In this document: piece after piece, positions 44,040-53,018 of the stretch
Layout: the number at the start of each line of letters is the position of its first letter
How positions within the stretch are numbered: the first letter of the stretch is position 1
Source of the DNA: Sansalvadorimonas sp965243775
Lineage (GTDB): Bacteria; Pseudomonadota; Gammaproteobacteria; Pseudomonadales; Endozoicomonadaceae
NCBI GenBank assembly: GCA_965243775.1
Contig: CBDEWF010000162.1
Location: 174,093 to 238,092 of the forward strand
DNA: 64,000 nt
Direction: 5' to 3'
The notes under the pieces: model-generated
What the model was told of the DNA's origin: nothing
Databases searched by the model: none
What the model saw: the letters and a program-made list of their open reading frames with translations, nothing else
Made by a program: the position numbers and the translations under genes

Positions 44040-44360
44040 TATTGTGACTCAGTTATAGCTCAGACTGTGCCAATAATTAAAAATATAAATAAAAATAGTT
44101 AGTTAAAATAAAACAACTAACTGAAGAAAAAGCAGAGGAATGGCTGAGGGGAGGGAATTGTTACTAGCTGCTACAGCTACGTAACACCCCAAAGACCGGA
44201 AGTAACAGCCTTGCATTCTGCTGCCAAAAGAAAAAAACCGGAACTCTCTTCAGAACCTAGTACTCGAAAACAATTTGTTTGTCTGGTCGCAATCATACAG
44301 CTTGCTTATATTTCATAGGTTACAAGCCAAAGCCTCAGGACAAACAATTGGAACGTTGCA

Positions 44361-44418
44361 CTAGGAGCCTGTCGGACTTTTTCGCAGTAGGTTAGCGTTA
44401 AGTCCGACAGGCTCCTAG
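44361..44418. repeat. Perfect 19-bp inverted repeat with 20-base loop
   Basis: CTAGGAGCCTGTCGGACTT (44361-44379) is followed after 20 bases by its exact complement (44400-44418). There is no T run, so it is not a simple terminator. The end GAGCCTGT is shared with the MITE-like elements at 20825 and 63919, which suggests a related mobile repeat. It lies upstream of the small secreted protein gene. Confidence 0.8.
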
Positions 44419-44497
44419 GATGAATAGAAATCGTTCTGAAGCTGCCGTAAGTCAAACCATCATATGAGCATGTGAAAAAGTGCGAAAGGAGTCCGTT

Positions 44498-44836
44498 ATG
44501 CTACTTAAGCAAATTCAATCAGCAGTCGCTGGGGCTGCTCTTCTTGCCCTGACCGGAACATCGCTGGCTGCACCTGTTGGTCCAGATGCCCAGGGGATGC
44601 AGAAAGTTATCCACAATGATGGTACGGTTGTCTCAGGGAAATATGTTGCGCCGGTGAATGAGAAGGTTGAAGGCCCGGTGTCTGTCTACAACCTGTTTTC
44701 ACTGGATACCCAAACCTGCGGGATCCTGGATTTTCAGGCTGGTATGACTGGTGTCGTCTGCACCAACTGCCAGCAGAATACTGCTGTTTTAAAAGGGTGT
44801 AATATTCCCCGCAGCCAATCAGGCTGGCACCTCTAA
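44498..44836 (+). CDS. Small exported protein of unknown function with four conserved-looking cysteines
   Basis: The 112-residue precursor begins MLLKQIQSAVAGAALLALTG and has a signal peptide ending near SLAA. AAAGGAG lies six bases before the ATG. The mature part is about 85 residues with cysteines in QTCGILD, GVVCTNCQQ and KGCNIPRS, so two disulfides in the periplasm are possible. I do not recognise a family. It converges with the secretin-like gene, only five bases separating the stops. Confidence 0.65.
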   Translation: MLLKQIQSAVAGAALLALTGTSLAAPVGPDAQGMQKVIHNDGTVVSGKYVAPVNEKVEGPVSVYNLFSLDTQTCGILDFQAGMTGVVCTNCQQNTAVLKGCNIPRSQSGWHL

Positions 44837-44841
44837 CCCGT

Positions 44842-45648
44842 TCAATTTAATTGCTCGACGAGCAGCTGAATCACGCCGGAATCCTTGCTGGCGTCGGAGC
44901 TGCGAACCACCAGTCCACTCTGGTTGGTGGTTGTACTTCCATCAGTATTACCAATTGTTATCCATTCACCGATCTGACCGCGAACCTGGGTGGCAAGCCG
45001 ATTAGTGGTGATGCTGTTCTGCTGGTGTCGGTCATTAACCCGGGTAATATCCAGCACAACTGTGCTGCCGGTTACTCGTGCTGTCACATAAAATCCTTGG
45101 TCGGCCTGCTTATATTCTGTTGCCAGTTCTCTGGTACCAGTTCCGCTGCGCATGTATGTGGTAACGGGTACAGACTCTCCGGTCGTTATATAAGCAGGTT
45201 TACCTTCCGTTGCACGAACACTCTGCTGAACCTGTTTGTGACTCTGGGAGCTGTTGTTTCGAATAATAACCTGAGCCGGTTGGTTACTGCTGCCGGTCTG
45301 TATGCGCCCATTGGCTGATGTTCCAGAGACGGAAATCTCACTCAGGCTGACACCCAGGGAGTGTGGCTGACGGACACTGATCAGTAACTGCCGAGCAGGT
45401 TTGTCAATTTGCTTCAGCAGCTCCTCAATACTCTCTTTCTCGGAAGGGGTTACCTTGAGAATCAGCTGGTTATTGTATGGAGTAACGGTTGCTTCCTCAG
45501 GAAGAAAGGCCTGTATCGCTGGCAGAACCTGCTCGGGGAGTGCATGATTGAGAGGCAGAATTACAATGTCCCGCTCTGCGCCATAGACGACAGAGATAGA
45601 GAGACTGAGGGCTATCAAACAGCCTCGAGCAGGGAAAGCCTTTTTCAT
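44842..45648 (-). CDS. Short secretin-domain protein (NolW/GspD N-domain-like)
   Basis: The 268-residue precursor begins MKKAFPARGCLIALSLSISV with a signal peptide ending VYGA-E. Residues 25-100 read like a secretin N1 (NolW) domain (VILPLNHALPEQVLPAIQAF, QLILKVTPSEKESIEELLKQ). The C-terminal half has GQIGEWITIGNTDGST, like the start of a secretin beta domain, but the protein is far too short for a complete secretin (usually over 500 residues). Such small secretin-like exported proteins occur in Pseudomonas relatives; their function is unknown. No type II or III secretion genes are nearby. Confidence 0.7.
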   Translation of the reverse strand: MKKAFPARGCLIALSLSISVVYGAERDIVILPLNHALPEQVLPAIQAFLPEEATVTPYNNQLILKVTPSEKESIEELLKQIDKPARQLLISVRQPHSLGVSLSEISVSGTSANGRIQTGSSNQPAQVIIRNNSSQSHKQVQQSVRATEGKPAYITTGESVPVTTYMRSGTGTRELATEYKQADQGFYVTARVTGSTVVLDITRVNDRHQQNSITTNRLATQVRGQIGEWITIGNTDGSTTTNQSGLVVRSSDASKDSGVIQLLVEQLN

Positions 45649-45779
45649 TATCCCGAAAAAATGGAAGAGGCATTTCCATGATACACAAAGCCGCCAAATA
45701 TCCATTGCTACCTTTTACTCCTTCCTGAAACAGGCTCTTAGACAGTAAGTGTGATCCTAAATGAACAGAATGTTAAGCA

Positions 45780-45813
45780 CCCGGACTGTTGCTTTTATTG
45801 AGTCCGGGCTTTT
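45780..45813 (+). terminator. Terminator-like hairpin without an obvious upstream gene
   Basis: CCCGGACT and AGTCCGGG pair around 13 bases, followed by CTTTT. It lies between the divergent secretin-like and metallopeptidase genes. It could end a short RNA or act as an attenuator in the metallopeptidase leader. Confidence 0.5.
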
Positions 45814-45858
45814 CAATAGAGCTGAATACAAACAGCCATGGCAAGGTAGGGGGAACAA

Positions 45859-46542
45859 ATGCTACTGGCTTTTCCCATCATATTGATTCTACTGCTGGTT
45901 TTCGGACCCCAACTCTGGGTTCGCTTAACTCTGAAGCGCTATAGTGGTGATCGTTCTGACCTGCAGGGCACGGGGGGAGAGCTGGCAGAACATTTGATTG
46001 AACGCTTTAGACTGGAAGGGGTCACAGTGTGCCAGGGACAACCGGGAGAAGATTACTACAATCCGGATGAAAAAATTGTTTCCCTCTCTCCTGGCAATTA
46101 TACCGGACGTTCAGTCACAGCCGTTGCCGTGGCAACCCACGAAGTGGGTCATGCCATCCAGCACAAGGAACAGCATCCGGGCTTTATGCTGCGTCAGAAA
46201 AGAATCAGAACCGCCATAAGAATTGAGCGATTCAGTGCTATTGCACTGATGATTACTCCTGTCATATTTCTGTTAACCCGTATCCCCCAAAGCACTTTGC
46301 TGACGGTGGTTATAGGCGCAACAGGCATGCTGGCAGTCGTGTGGGTTCAGTTTATTAATCTGCCAGTTGAGATGGACGCAAGCTTTAACAAAGCTCTACC
46401 CATCCTTGAGGAAGGTTATCTTGCTCCCGAAGACCTGTATGGTGCCAGAAAAGTATTGAAGGCTGCGGCTATGACTTACGTAGCAGCCGCTCTTGCCAGT
46501 CTGCTGAACCTGGGGCGGTGGATTGCCGTGTTGAGACGATAG
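45859..46542 (+). CDS. Membrane zinc metallopeptidase (YugP/Zn_peptidase_2 type)
   Basis: The 227-residue product has an N-terminal membrane helix (LLAFPIILILLLVFGP). The zinc motif HEVGH lies in ATHEVGHAIQH near residue 94, two further hydrophobic segments span about residues 125-170, and LPVEMDASFNKAL carries the likely third zinc ligand (Glu). These are the marks of the YugP-like neutral zinc metallopeptidases. The substrate is unknown, and a membrane quality-control role is only a guess. AGGGGGA precedes the ATG. Confidence 0.85.
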   Translation: MLLAFPIILILLLVFGPQLWVRLTLKRYSGDRSDLQGTGGELAEHLIERFRLEGVTVCQGQPGEDYYNPDEKIVSLSPGNYTGRSVTAVAVATHEVGHAIQHKEQHPGFMLRQKRIRTAIRIERFSAIALMITPVIFLLTRIPQSTLLTVVIGATGMLAVVWVQFINLPVEMDASFNKALPILEEGYLAPEDLYGARKVLKAAAMTYVAAALASLLNLGRWIAVLRR

Positions 46543-46642
46543 TTTTTATTTACAAATAAGAAACAGACCGGAATAGTAGGCATTTTTTATACTCGCCAGC
46601 TTGGTAAAAACAGCTAGCCTGGTAAAAATAGATTGGAGTCGT

Positions 46643-47509
46643 ATGTCTGAAGAGCTGGTTATTCGGAATGTGCGAGAAGAAGAGCATGAACTTCTAACCG
46701 AATGGTTCACCAGGGAAAACTGGAACCCCGGCTTAAGTGATATTCAGGTCGCATCTGCTTCGAAAAAAGGTCACTTCTATTTGGGCCTGCTGGGTAGTAA
46801 ACCTGTCTGCTGTCTTTCTGCCCACGTTTATGAAGCCCACTTTGCCTTTCTTGGTTACCACCTTGTCGAACCGCTGCCTCTCCGTGGCCAGGGCTATGGG
46901 TTGAAAATCTGGCAGAGGGTTATGGAAGATATGCATCGCATTGGCGTATCACGCCTGGGTCTGGATGCAGTTCCTGACATGGCTGATGTTTATCGAATGA
47001 ATGGCTTTCGGGATGCCCATCAGGTTCAGCGATACAGCTACCGGGTACGGAATATGGATGATGACTATGAGCGCTTCCAGACTATTCCTCCTTCATGGCC
47101 CGAGCTGACCAGGTTTGATTCCAGCTATACCGCGGAGCCCCGCAGCCAGTTTATGCATAAATGGCTGGATCTGGATATCAGTCGACGCCACCTTTACCTG
47201 CGTAACCCCCATGGTTTTCTCAAAGGTTATGGCTCTATACGGGAGGCTGCAGAAGGTTATCGGATCGGGCCTCTCTATGCACGAACCCCAAGGGATGCCG
47301 CAGACCTGATCCTCGGACTGACCGGACACCTGTATGAGGGAACACAAGTCTTTATTGATATTCCTGAAGCAAACAGTCAAAGCAAAAGGTTAATAAACCT
47401 GATTAACCTGAAACCGACAGGTTTCAGCCGGCTGCGAATGTATAAAGGAAGACCGGCCAAGGTTGAGAACGATGAGATTTTTGGAATTGGCAGTGTGGAA
47501 ATGGGGTGA
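46643..47509 (+). CDS. GNAT-family N-acetyltransferase with two domains
   Basis: The 288-residue product starts MSEELVIRNVREEEHELL; GGAG lies about five bases upstream. An earlier in-frame start at 46601 is unlikely. The acetyl-CoA binding signature is LRGQGYGLKIWQRV near residue 87. The C-terminal 140 residues, including GYGSIREAAEGYRIGPLYA, resemble the second acetyltransferase-like domain of YitH/HolE-type proteins. The substrate is unknown. Confidence 0.82.
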   Translation: MSEELVIRNVREEEHELLTEWFTRENWNPGLSDIQVASASKKGHFYLGLLGSKPVCCLSAHVYEAHFAFLGYHLVEPLPLRGQGYGLKIWQRVMEDMHRIGVSRLGLDAVPDMADVYRMNGFRDAHQVQRYSYRVRNMDDDYERFQTIPPSWPELTRFDSSYTAEPRSQFMHKWLDLDISRRHLYLRNPHGFLKGYGSIREAAEGYRIGPLYARTPRDAADLILGLTGHLYEGTQVFIDIPEANSQSKRLINLINLKPTGFSRLRMYKGRPAKVENDEIFGIGSVEMG

Positions 47510-47598
47510 TCTTTTCGTAAAAAGCCGATGGCTGCGCCAGCCTTTTGGTTTTATAGTCTCCCGCTTTTCTGGATAAGTTCCCGGGAGTAGAACGAACC

Positions 47599-48816
47599 AT
47601 GTCCCTGCCCTCTTCAAGCGATGTTGTCATTATCGGTGCCGGTGCCGCTGGACTTATGTGTGCACTGACTGCCGGACAGCGAGGCCGGAGAGTTCTGGTT
47701 CTGGACTATGGTAAACGCTCAGGTCGCAAGATTCTGCTGTCCGGTGGTGGCCGGTGTAACTACACCAATATTTATACAGAGTCGGCCAACTATCTCTCCA
47801 GCAATGAACACTATTGCAAATCTGCCCTCAGTCGGTTTTCCCAGTGGGATTTCCAGTCAATGGTGGATAAACATGGCATTGCCTGGCACGAGAAAACCCT
47901 TGGCCAGCTGTTCTGTGATAACAGTGCCCGGGATATAGTCGACATGCTCCTGACAGAGTGTGATCAGGCCGGAGTGACCATTGTTAATGATGTGAAGGTT
48001 AATGAGGTTACAATTAACCGGGTTGAAGTCGATGAGGTGGATACTCAGAAAGAGAGCTTTTTGGTTAGCACCACTGCTGGCAGTGTCACTGCAGAATCTC
48101 TGGTGGTGGCAACAGGTGGTCTCTCGTTTCCAACTATGGGTTCCACAGATTTTGGCCACCGTCTGGCTAAGCAGTTTGGACACAGTATTGTTCCGACTCG
48201 CCCAGCCCTGGTTCCTTTTACCCTGTCACAGGAAGATCTCAAACGATTTACCGGACTCTCTGGTATCAGTACAGAAGTCATTGTTAGCTGTAATGGTGTC
48301 AGCTTCCGGGAGGCTCTGCTATTTACCCATAAAGGGTTGAGTGGTCCGGCGATATTACAGATTTCAAGTTACTGGAACAGGGGCGATGAGATCACCATTA
48401 ACTGGCTGCCTGATATTGATGTAGCAGAGTGGCTGCAGAACCAGAGGCTGGCTCGACCAAAAGCCTCTTTGGCGACAATCCTGTCGGAACACCTGCCCAA
48501 ACGTTTGGCTGTGATGCTGGCTGAATGGATTGGTGAAACCGCAGAAGCCAGCCAGTGGCGGCGGGAGAGCATGGATCGGATGGTGCAGATGCTTTCAGAC
48601 AGCCGTCTGGTTCCAAGTGGCACGGAAGGTTATAAAAAAGCAGAAGTCACCATCGGTGGTGTCAGTACTGATAAACTGTCGTCCAAGACTATGGCCAGTC
48701 GGTTGCAGGCCAACCTTTACTTTATTGGTGAAGTCGTTGATGTAACCGGCCATCTGGGGGGATTTAACTTCCAGTGGGCCTGGGCATCGGGTCATTGTGC
48801 CGGGCTGTATGCCTGA
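47599..48816 (+). CDS. YhiN/HI0933-family flavoprotein
   Basis: The 405-residue product begins with a dinucleotide-binding fold, DVVIIGAGAAGLMCALTAG. Family motifs follow: GRKILLSGGGRCNYTN near residue 45, ATGGLSFPTMGSTDFGH, FTHKGLSGPAILQIS, and near the end GEVVDVTGHLGGFNFQWAW. YhiN-type proteins are FAD-dependent oxidoreductases of unknown substrate, often mislabelled as aminoacetone oxidases. It lies in the same direction as the GNAT gene and the phosphatase gene; co-transcription is possible. Confidence 0.92.
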   Translation: MSLPSSSDVVIIGAGAAGLMCALTAGQRGRRVLVLDYGKRSGRKILLSGGGRCNYTNIYTESANYLSSNEHYCKSALSRFSQWDFQSMVDKHGIAWHEKTLGQLFCDNSARDIVDMLLTECDQAGVTIVNDVKVNEVTINRVEVDEVDTQKESFLVSTTAGSVTAESLVVATGGLSFPTMGSTDFGHRLAKQFGHSIVPTRPALVPFTLSQEDLKRFTGLSGISTEVIVSCNGVSFREALLFTHKGLSGPAILQISSYWNRGDEITINWLPDIDVAEWLQNQRLARPKASLATILSEHLPKRLAVMLAEWIGETAEASQWRRESMDRMVQMLSDSRLVPSGTEGYKKAEVTIGGVSTDKLSSKTMASRLQANLYFIGEVVDVTGHLGGFNFQWAWASGHCAGLYA

Positions 48817-48927
48817 ATAAACAGCCATAAATGGTAAAACAGCCATAAGCGGGAAATAGCTTTTGGTCACCCCGAGGTGATGTAAAAGGTATTTCCATGG
48901 TAATAATAAAAAATCAGGGGGGAGAGT

Positions 48928-49728
48928 GTGAGTCCAATCGCACCCAGAGACGAATTGAATTCGCGGGTGGAAGTCACCCATCAGGTTATTCGGGAAGCAG
49001 GCATTGTCGCCAAACAGTTTTTCCTTGATCGTGACAAACTGCAGGTTGAAACCAAGTCAGAGCCTCAGGATGTGGTCAGCATGGCTGACCGTGATGTCGA
49101 GGAGATGATTCGTGGGGGAATCAGGCAGCATTTTCCCGATGACGGATTTCTTGGAGAGGAGTTTGGCCTTGAGTCTGGAACCAGTGACTGGTTATGGGTG
49201 ATTGACCCGATTGATGGTACTTCCTGTTTTCTAAATGGTATGCACGCCTGGTGTATATCTATTGCCATCACTTATAGAGGCATACCTGTAGCCGGGGTTG
49301 TTCTTGACCCCAATGCTGATGAACTGTTTTCTGCAAGCCAGGGACAGGGTACTTTTGTCAATGGTGTTCCTGTCTCCTGCCACAAAGCGAGCAGCCTTGA
49401 ACTGGGTGTTATGGGTGTCGGAACATCCCATCGTGCAAGCCCGAAGGCCTGTGTCGGCTTTCTGGAGAAGTTACTTGATAAGGGCGGCATGTTCGTTCGT
49501 AATGGCTCTGGTGCCCTGATGATTAGCTATGTGGCTGCCGGACGTCTGATCGGGTACTACGAGCCCCATATCAATGCCTGGGACTGCCTGGCCGGCATTG
49601 TTCTGGTTCAGGAAGCCGGTGGCTGGGCCAATAACTTCCTGGAGGGAGATGGTCTGCTCAGTGGCAATCCGATACTGGTTTCTGCGCCGGGAGTGGAAGA
49701 TGCTATACGCCAGCTGGCTGATATATAA
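48928..49728 (+). CDS. Inositol-monophosphatase family protein
   Basis: The 266-residue product starts at a GTG with GGGGGGAG just upstream. Metal-binding motifs of the family are GEEFG (near residue 75), WVIDPIDGTSCFLNG and the C-terminal HINAWDCLAGIVLVQEAGG. These enzymes hydrolyse inositol phosphate, histidinol phosphate or similar monoesters, and the exact substrate is not evident. WDCLAG, instead of WD-x-A-A, is normal for the histidinol-phosphatase-like branch. Its stop directly abuts the ybaK stop. Confidence 0.88.
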   Translation: MSPIAPRDELNSRVEVTHQVIREAGIVAKQFFLDRDKLQVETKSEPQDVVSMADRDVEEMIRGGIRQHFPDDGFLGEEFGLESGTSDWLWVIDPIDGTSCFLNGMHAWCISIAITYRGIPVAGVVLDPNADELFSASQGQGTFVNGVPVSCHKASSLELGVMGVGTSHRASPKACVGFLEKLLDKGGMFVRNGSGALMISYVAAGRLIGYYEPHINAWDCLAGIVLVQEAGGWANNFLEGDGLLSGNPILVSAPGVEDAIRQLADI

Positions 49729-50220
49729 TCAGATACAGGCAACTTTAGCACGTGCAATGGCCTCAAATGTTGCGCCATTTAATAGAGCCAGATCTTCAGG
49801 GGAGAGTTCAATTTCCAGTCCTCTTCGTCCGGCACTGACATTGATGGTTTTATAGTTCTTTGCGGTCTGGTCAATAACAGCCGGTAGTCGTTTTTTCTGT
49901 CCAAGGGGGCTGACACCGCCAACCACGTAACCGGTTGCCTTTTCCGCCTGTGCCGGATCAGCCATCTCGGCCTTCTTGGCTTTAAAGGCTTTGGCGCAGG
50001 CTTTCAGGTCCAGCATTCCTGATACAGGAACAATGGCAACAGCCAGCTTGCGGGTATCACCATTCAGGCAGACAAGCAGAGTCTTAAAAACCTTTTCAGG
50101 ATCGAGATCCAGAGCTTCAGCGGCCTCTTCTCCAAAGTTTGTGCAGGACGCCTTATGTTCATATTCATGAACTTTATGGGTAATTCCAGCCTTTTTGGCT
50201 GCGAGAATGGCAGGTGTCAT
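49729..50220 (-). CDS. ybaK: Cys-tRNA(Pro)/Cys-tRNA(Cys) deacylase YbaK
   Basis: The 163-residue product matches YbaK: MTPAILAAKKAGITHKVHEY, the lysine region EKVFKTLLV and GGVSPLGQKKRLPAVID. It clears mischarged Cys-tRNA(Pro) in trans. The gene converges on the phosphatase gene with no gap. A strong hairpin ends seven bases before the start codon and no Shine-Dalgarno is visible between them, so translation initiation may be weak or depend on the hairpin. Confidence 0.94.
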   Translation of the reverse strand: MTPAILAAKKAGITHKVHEYEHKASCTNFGEEAAEALDLDPEKVFKTLLVCLNGDTRKLAVAIVPVSGMLDLKACAKAFKAKKAEMADPAQAEKATGYVVGGVSPLGQKKRLPAVIDQTAKNYKTINVSAGRRGLEIELSPEDLALLNGATFEAIARAKVACI

Positions 50221-50226
50221 GGAGTG

Positions 50227-50254
50227 AAAATACCGGCGGAAAAGCCGGTATTTT
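50227..50254 (-). terminator. Perfect 11-bp hairpin between fadL-like gene and ybaK
   Basis: AAAATACCGGC and GCCGGTATTTT pair around six bases, with T-rich ends in both directions. On the reverse strand it can end the porin transcript just before ybaK. Confidence 0.75.
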
Positions 50255-50311
50255 ACTGTTCTCTATGCTTCTAGAGAACCTTCCCAAATGGAAAGGCTCT
50301 TTTCTGCAGGG

Positions 50312-51613
50312 TTAGAACTTGTAGGTCGTTGACAAATGCAGGGCAAATGCCTGAGATTTATACTCACCAGACGGTGCGGTAGAACCAGTTGCAGTAGAAC
50401 CAGTATTGGTTACTGTGCCACCGCCTTTGGCATCCTTATTGTGCACCAAGTTGTAGTCGGCGCCGAAGTCCAGCTCAACTTTGCCGTCCATAATGGTGGT
50501 ACCGGCACCCAAGGTTATGGTGTGGGCAGCAGCCGGAGTAGAGAAGGTTGGGGAAGCGTATTCATCAGGCACAACAGCGGTTGTATAGATATAACCACCA
50601 CGGAGCGCCCAGCCCGCAATGCCAGTGTATTCAGCAGCTATACGGTAGTTAAACTGGTCGTCCCAGTTCTGGTAAACTTCTTGAACAACAAGGCCGGTTT
50701 CATCAGATTCAAAGGGAATGCTCTTGTTGGTGCTGTACTTGCTGAAGGTGATTTCACCAAACAGGGTGAGATCATCGGTCAGATGGTAATCAACGCCGGT
50801 AGCAATTTGCATTGGCAGAGCTGTTTGAGCTTTTGAATCCTTGTTGCTAAATGGAGCTGGAAGTGGACCTACAGCCGCACCGGTACCATTATTATATGAT
50901 GCCTCACCTTCTGCCTTAACCAGGACTTCGGAGCGGTAGTTAATCCCCCATCCCCAGCGATTATCATCAGAACGATACATGGCACCCAGGCGAACTGCGG
51001 AAGTATCCCAGCCCGTCATGTCGTTATAGCTAACCTGCACGCCTAAGCCGCTTTTTGAAGACATCATATTCATGTCGGCATAAGCATAAGTTATACGGTA
51101 AGTGGCACCCACAGACCAGTTGTTGTTGATTCGATAACCGAGAGCCAGACCACCCTCAATCACTCTAACATCGGTGGAGTATGTTCCGTTTAAGGGCGCA
51201 GCACTACCTACAGTGACATCATATTCAGAAACAGAGCCACCGGCAGCATAAACACCATAGCCGAGAGTCAGCTGGTCATTCAGTTTATACAGACCGGTAA
51301 AGCCGGAACTGGGGGTAAACTTGTTATTGCCTTTGACGAAAGAATCATCACCTTCAGCCGGGCCATCTACCCGGGACACTGTTGGAGACAAGTGCAGAGC
51401 AAGATCATTGCTTTCAGCAAAGGCCAGGCCGGCGGGGTTGTAAAAAATAGCGCTGGAGTCATCTACGGAAGAAGCCGCTGCTCCAGCCAGGGCACTGTAC
51501 TGGGCATCCCAGAGAGTGGCCTTCTCATAACCGCCGGCAACCGCATTACCGGCAGAAATAGCCAGGGCTAAAGACGAAACAATAAAAAAACCATGACGGT
51601 GAGGGACGCCCAT
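50312..51613 (-). CDS. FadL/OmpP1-family outer-membrane porin
   Basis: The 433-residue precursor has a signal peptide ending GNAVA-G. The typical N-terminal hatch follows, with GAAASSVDDSSAIFYNPAGLAF (shown in the sequence around residues 44-65). Alternating hydrophobic beta strands and a C-terminal aromatic residue (TTYKF) fit insertion by the Bam machinery. The family takes up long-chain fatty acids or aromatic hydrocarbons. A Gly/Ser/Thr-rich loop lies near the end (GGGTVTNTGSTATG). It appears to be monocistronic. Confidence 0.9.
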   Translation of the reverse strand: MGVPHRHGFFIVSSLALAISAGNAVAGGYEKATLWDAQYSALAGAAASSVDDSSAIFYNPAGLAFAESNDLALHLSPTVSRVDGPAEGDDSFVKGNNKFTPSSGFTGLYKLNDQLTLGYGVYAAGGSVSEYDVTVGSAAPLNGTYSTDVRVIEGGLALGYRINNNWSVGATYRITYAYADMNMMSSKSGLGVQVSYNDMTGWDTSAVRLGAMYRSDDNRWGWGINYRSEVLVKAEGEASYNNGTGAAVGPLPAPFSNKDSKAQTALPMQIATGVDYHLTDDLTLFGEITFSKYSTNKSIPFESDETGLVVQEVYQNWDDQFNYRIAAEYTGIAGWALRGGYIYTTAVVPDEYASPTFSTPAAAHTITLGAGTTIMDGKVELDFGADYNLVHNKDAKGGGTVTNTGSTATGSTAPSGEYKSQAFALHLSTTYKF

Positions 51614-51850
51614 TATTACAGCTCCGGGACTATCAATGTATGTTGGAGGACTGGCTGGGATGATGGTTAGATCAGTCCCTATGTGTCGGCCGGAGAATAT
51701 ATGTAACTGAATGATGGTTATGTAACATTTTTGTTATCAAATGTAGTGATTGGATAACGGATGATGCTGTCTCGGGGATGAACAGGCTCTTAAAGGCGCT
51801 GAATAGAATCTATTTAACACGGAAAGGCCTTTACAAGGAAAATAATACCC

Positions 51851-52998
51851 CAGCCTCGATCACCACATATTGCCATTATTGGAGCTGGTTCTATCGGTCT
51901 TGGCAATAATCAGAAATCTGCAGAGAGAAAAAGTGGCCGTCACCTGTTTCGAACCTTTCTGGAACTTCCCTGTGGAATACCATCAAAGTACACATTTCGC
52001 AGAGTTTTCAGTTTACTGGAACCCGTCGCTTTTGAGGCTTGCTTTACCGATTGGATTAAACAGACACTGATAGAGTTCTCAGGTTGTCATCACTTGGCGA
52101 TTGACGGCAAAGCGATACGTGGTTCTAAAGGTCAGGGAAAGCAAGCTGTTCACTTGGTCAGTGCCTGGAGCAACCAGCTGGGCCTGGTTATGGGTCAGGA
52201 GCGTGTTGATCAGAAATCGAATGAAATTACAGCTCTCCCGAAACTGCTGAAAGCTTTGGAAATCAAAGGATGCCTGATTACTCTAGAGACAATGGGCTGC
52301 CAAAAAAAAGTTGCTGAAGAATACGTCAGGCAAGAGGCAGATTACGTACTAGCTGTGAAAGGCAACCAGAAAACCCTGTATAAAGACATTGCGGCACTCT
52401 TAGAAAAAGAAGAGAAACGGCTCATTCGCAGAGAGTCATACGACAGGCCATGGACGTAAAGAGCATCGCTGCTGCTGGGTTATGGATAACCTTGATGCAT
52501 TGAGTACCGCCAATAAATGGCCAGGGCTTAAGCAGGTGGCTGTTGTCCAGAGTGGCCGGCAGATCAATGGCAAGGTCACAACGGCTCTCCGTTTTTACAT
52601 TATGAGCAAGACCCTGCCAGCAGAAGAAGTCCTTCATATAAGTCGTCAGCACTGGGCTGTGGAGAATAATTTACACTGGGTGCTGGATGTCTCGTTTTCC
52701 GAAGATGCTTGCAGGCTAAAGCAGGGAATAGTGCTGAAAACCTGTCGATTCTCAGGCGTATAGCATTGAATACGATCAAAAAGAACAAGGAAGATAGAAG
52801 CATTAAGAGGCATCGTAAGATAGCTGGCTGGCACCATAACCATTTAAAAATGCTACTTTGCTCTATCGTACCAGGTTGATGCAATCGCCCTGGGTTGTGA
52901 AGTGATTGAGGTTATCCACAGGCAGGGTAAGTGGCAGGTGTCCTGGAAAGATGGAAATAACGCTTGGTTCAGATGCGCCGCAGGCGTCACCTGGAACC
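51851..52998 (+). pseudogene. Flavoprotein oxidoreductase gene interrupted by an ISAs1 relic
   Basis: After AAGGAAAATA the frame reads PRSPHIAIIGAGSIGL, a Rossmann-type nucleotide-binding start whose initiator codon is now ATA. Sequence of the ISAs1 relic then follows in the same frame. After the transposase stop (52877-52879) another protein-like stretch, AIALGCEVIEVIHRQGKWQV and onwards, looks like an internal piece of the same kind of oxidoreductase (MnmC- or DadA-like). It decays before 53050. Joining the two halves is an inference. Confidence 0.45.
51940..52879 (+). mobile_element. ISAs1-family transposase relic
   Basis: The translation FRTFLELPCGIPSKYTFRRV, HHLAIDGKAIRGSKG, LAVKGNQKTLYKDI, CCWVMDNLDAL, RQHWAVENNLHWVLDVSF and LSILRRIALNTIKKNK is that of the ISAs1 (H-repeat-associated) transposase. 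The N-terminal part is missing. The frame shifts at about 52435 and again at about 52735. No terminal inverted repeats are evident. It is inactive. Confidence 0.85.
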
Positions 52999-53018
52999 AC
53001 TTATTATGTGGCGGTTTA

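Noticed and set aside
44842..45648. A complete type II or III secretion secretin
   Set aside because: Only the N-domain and the beginning of a secretin-like region are present, and no other secretion genes are nearby.
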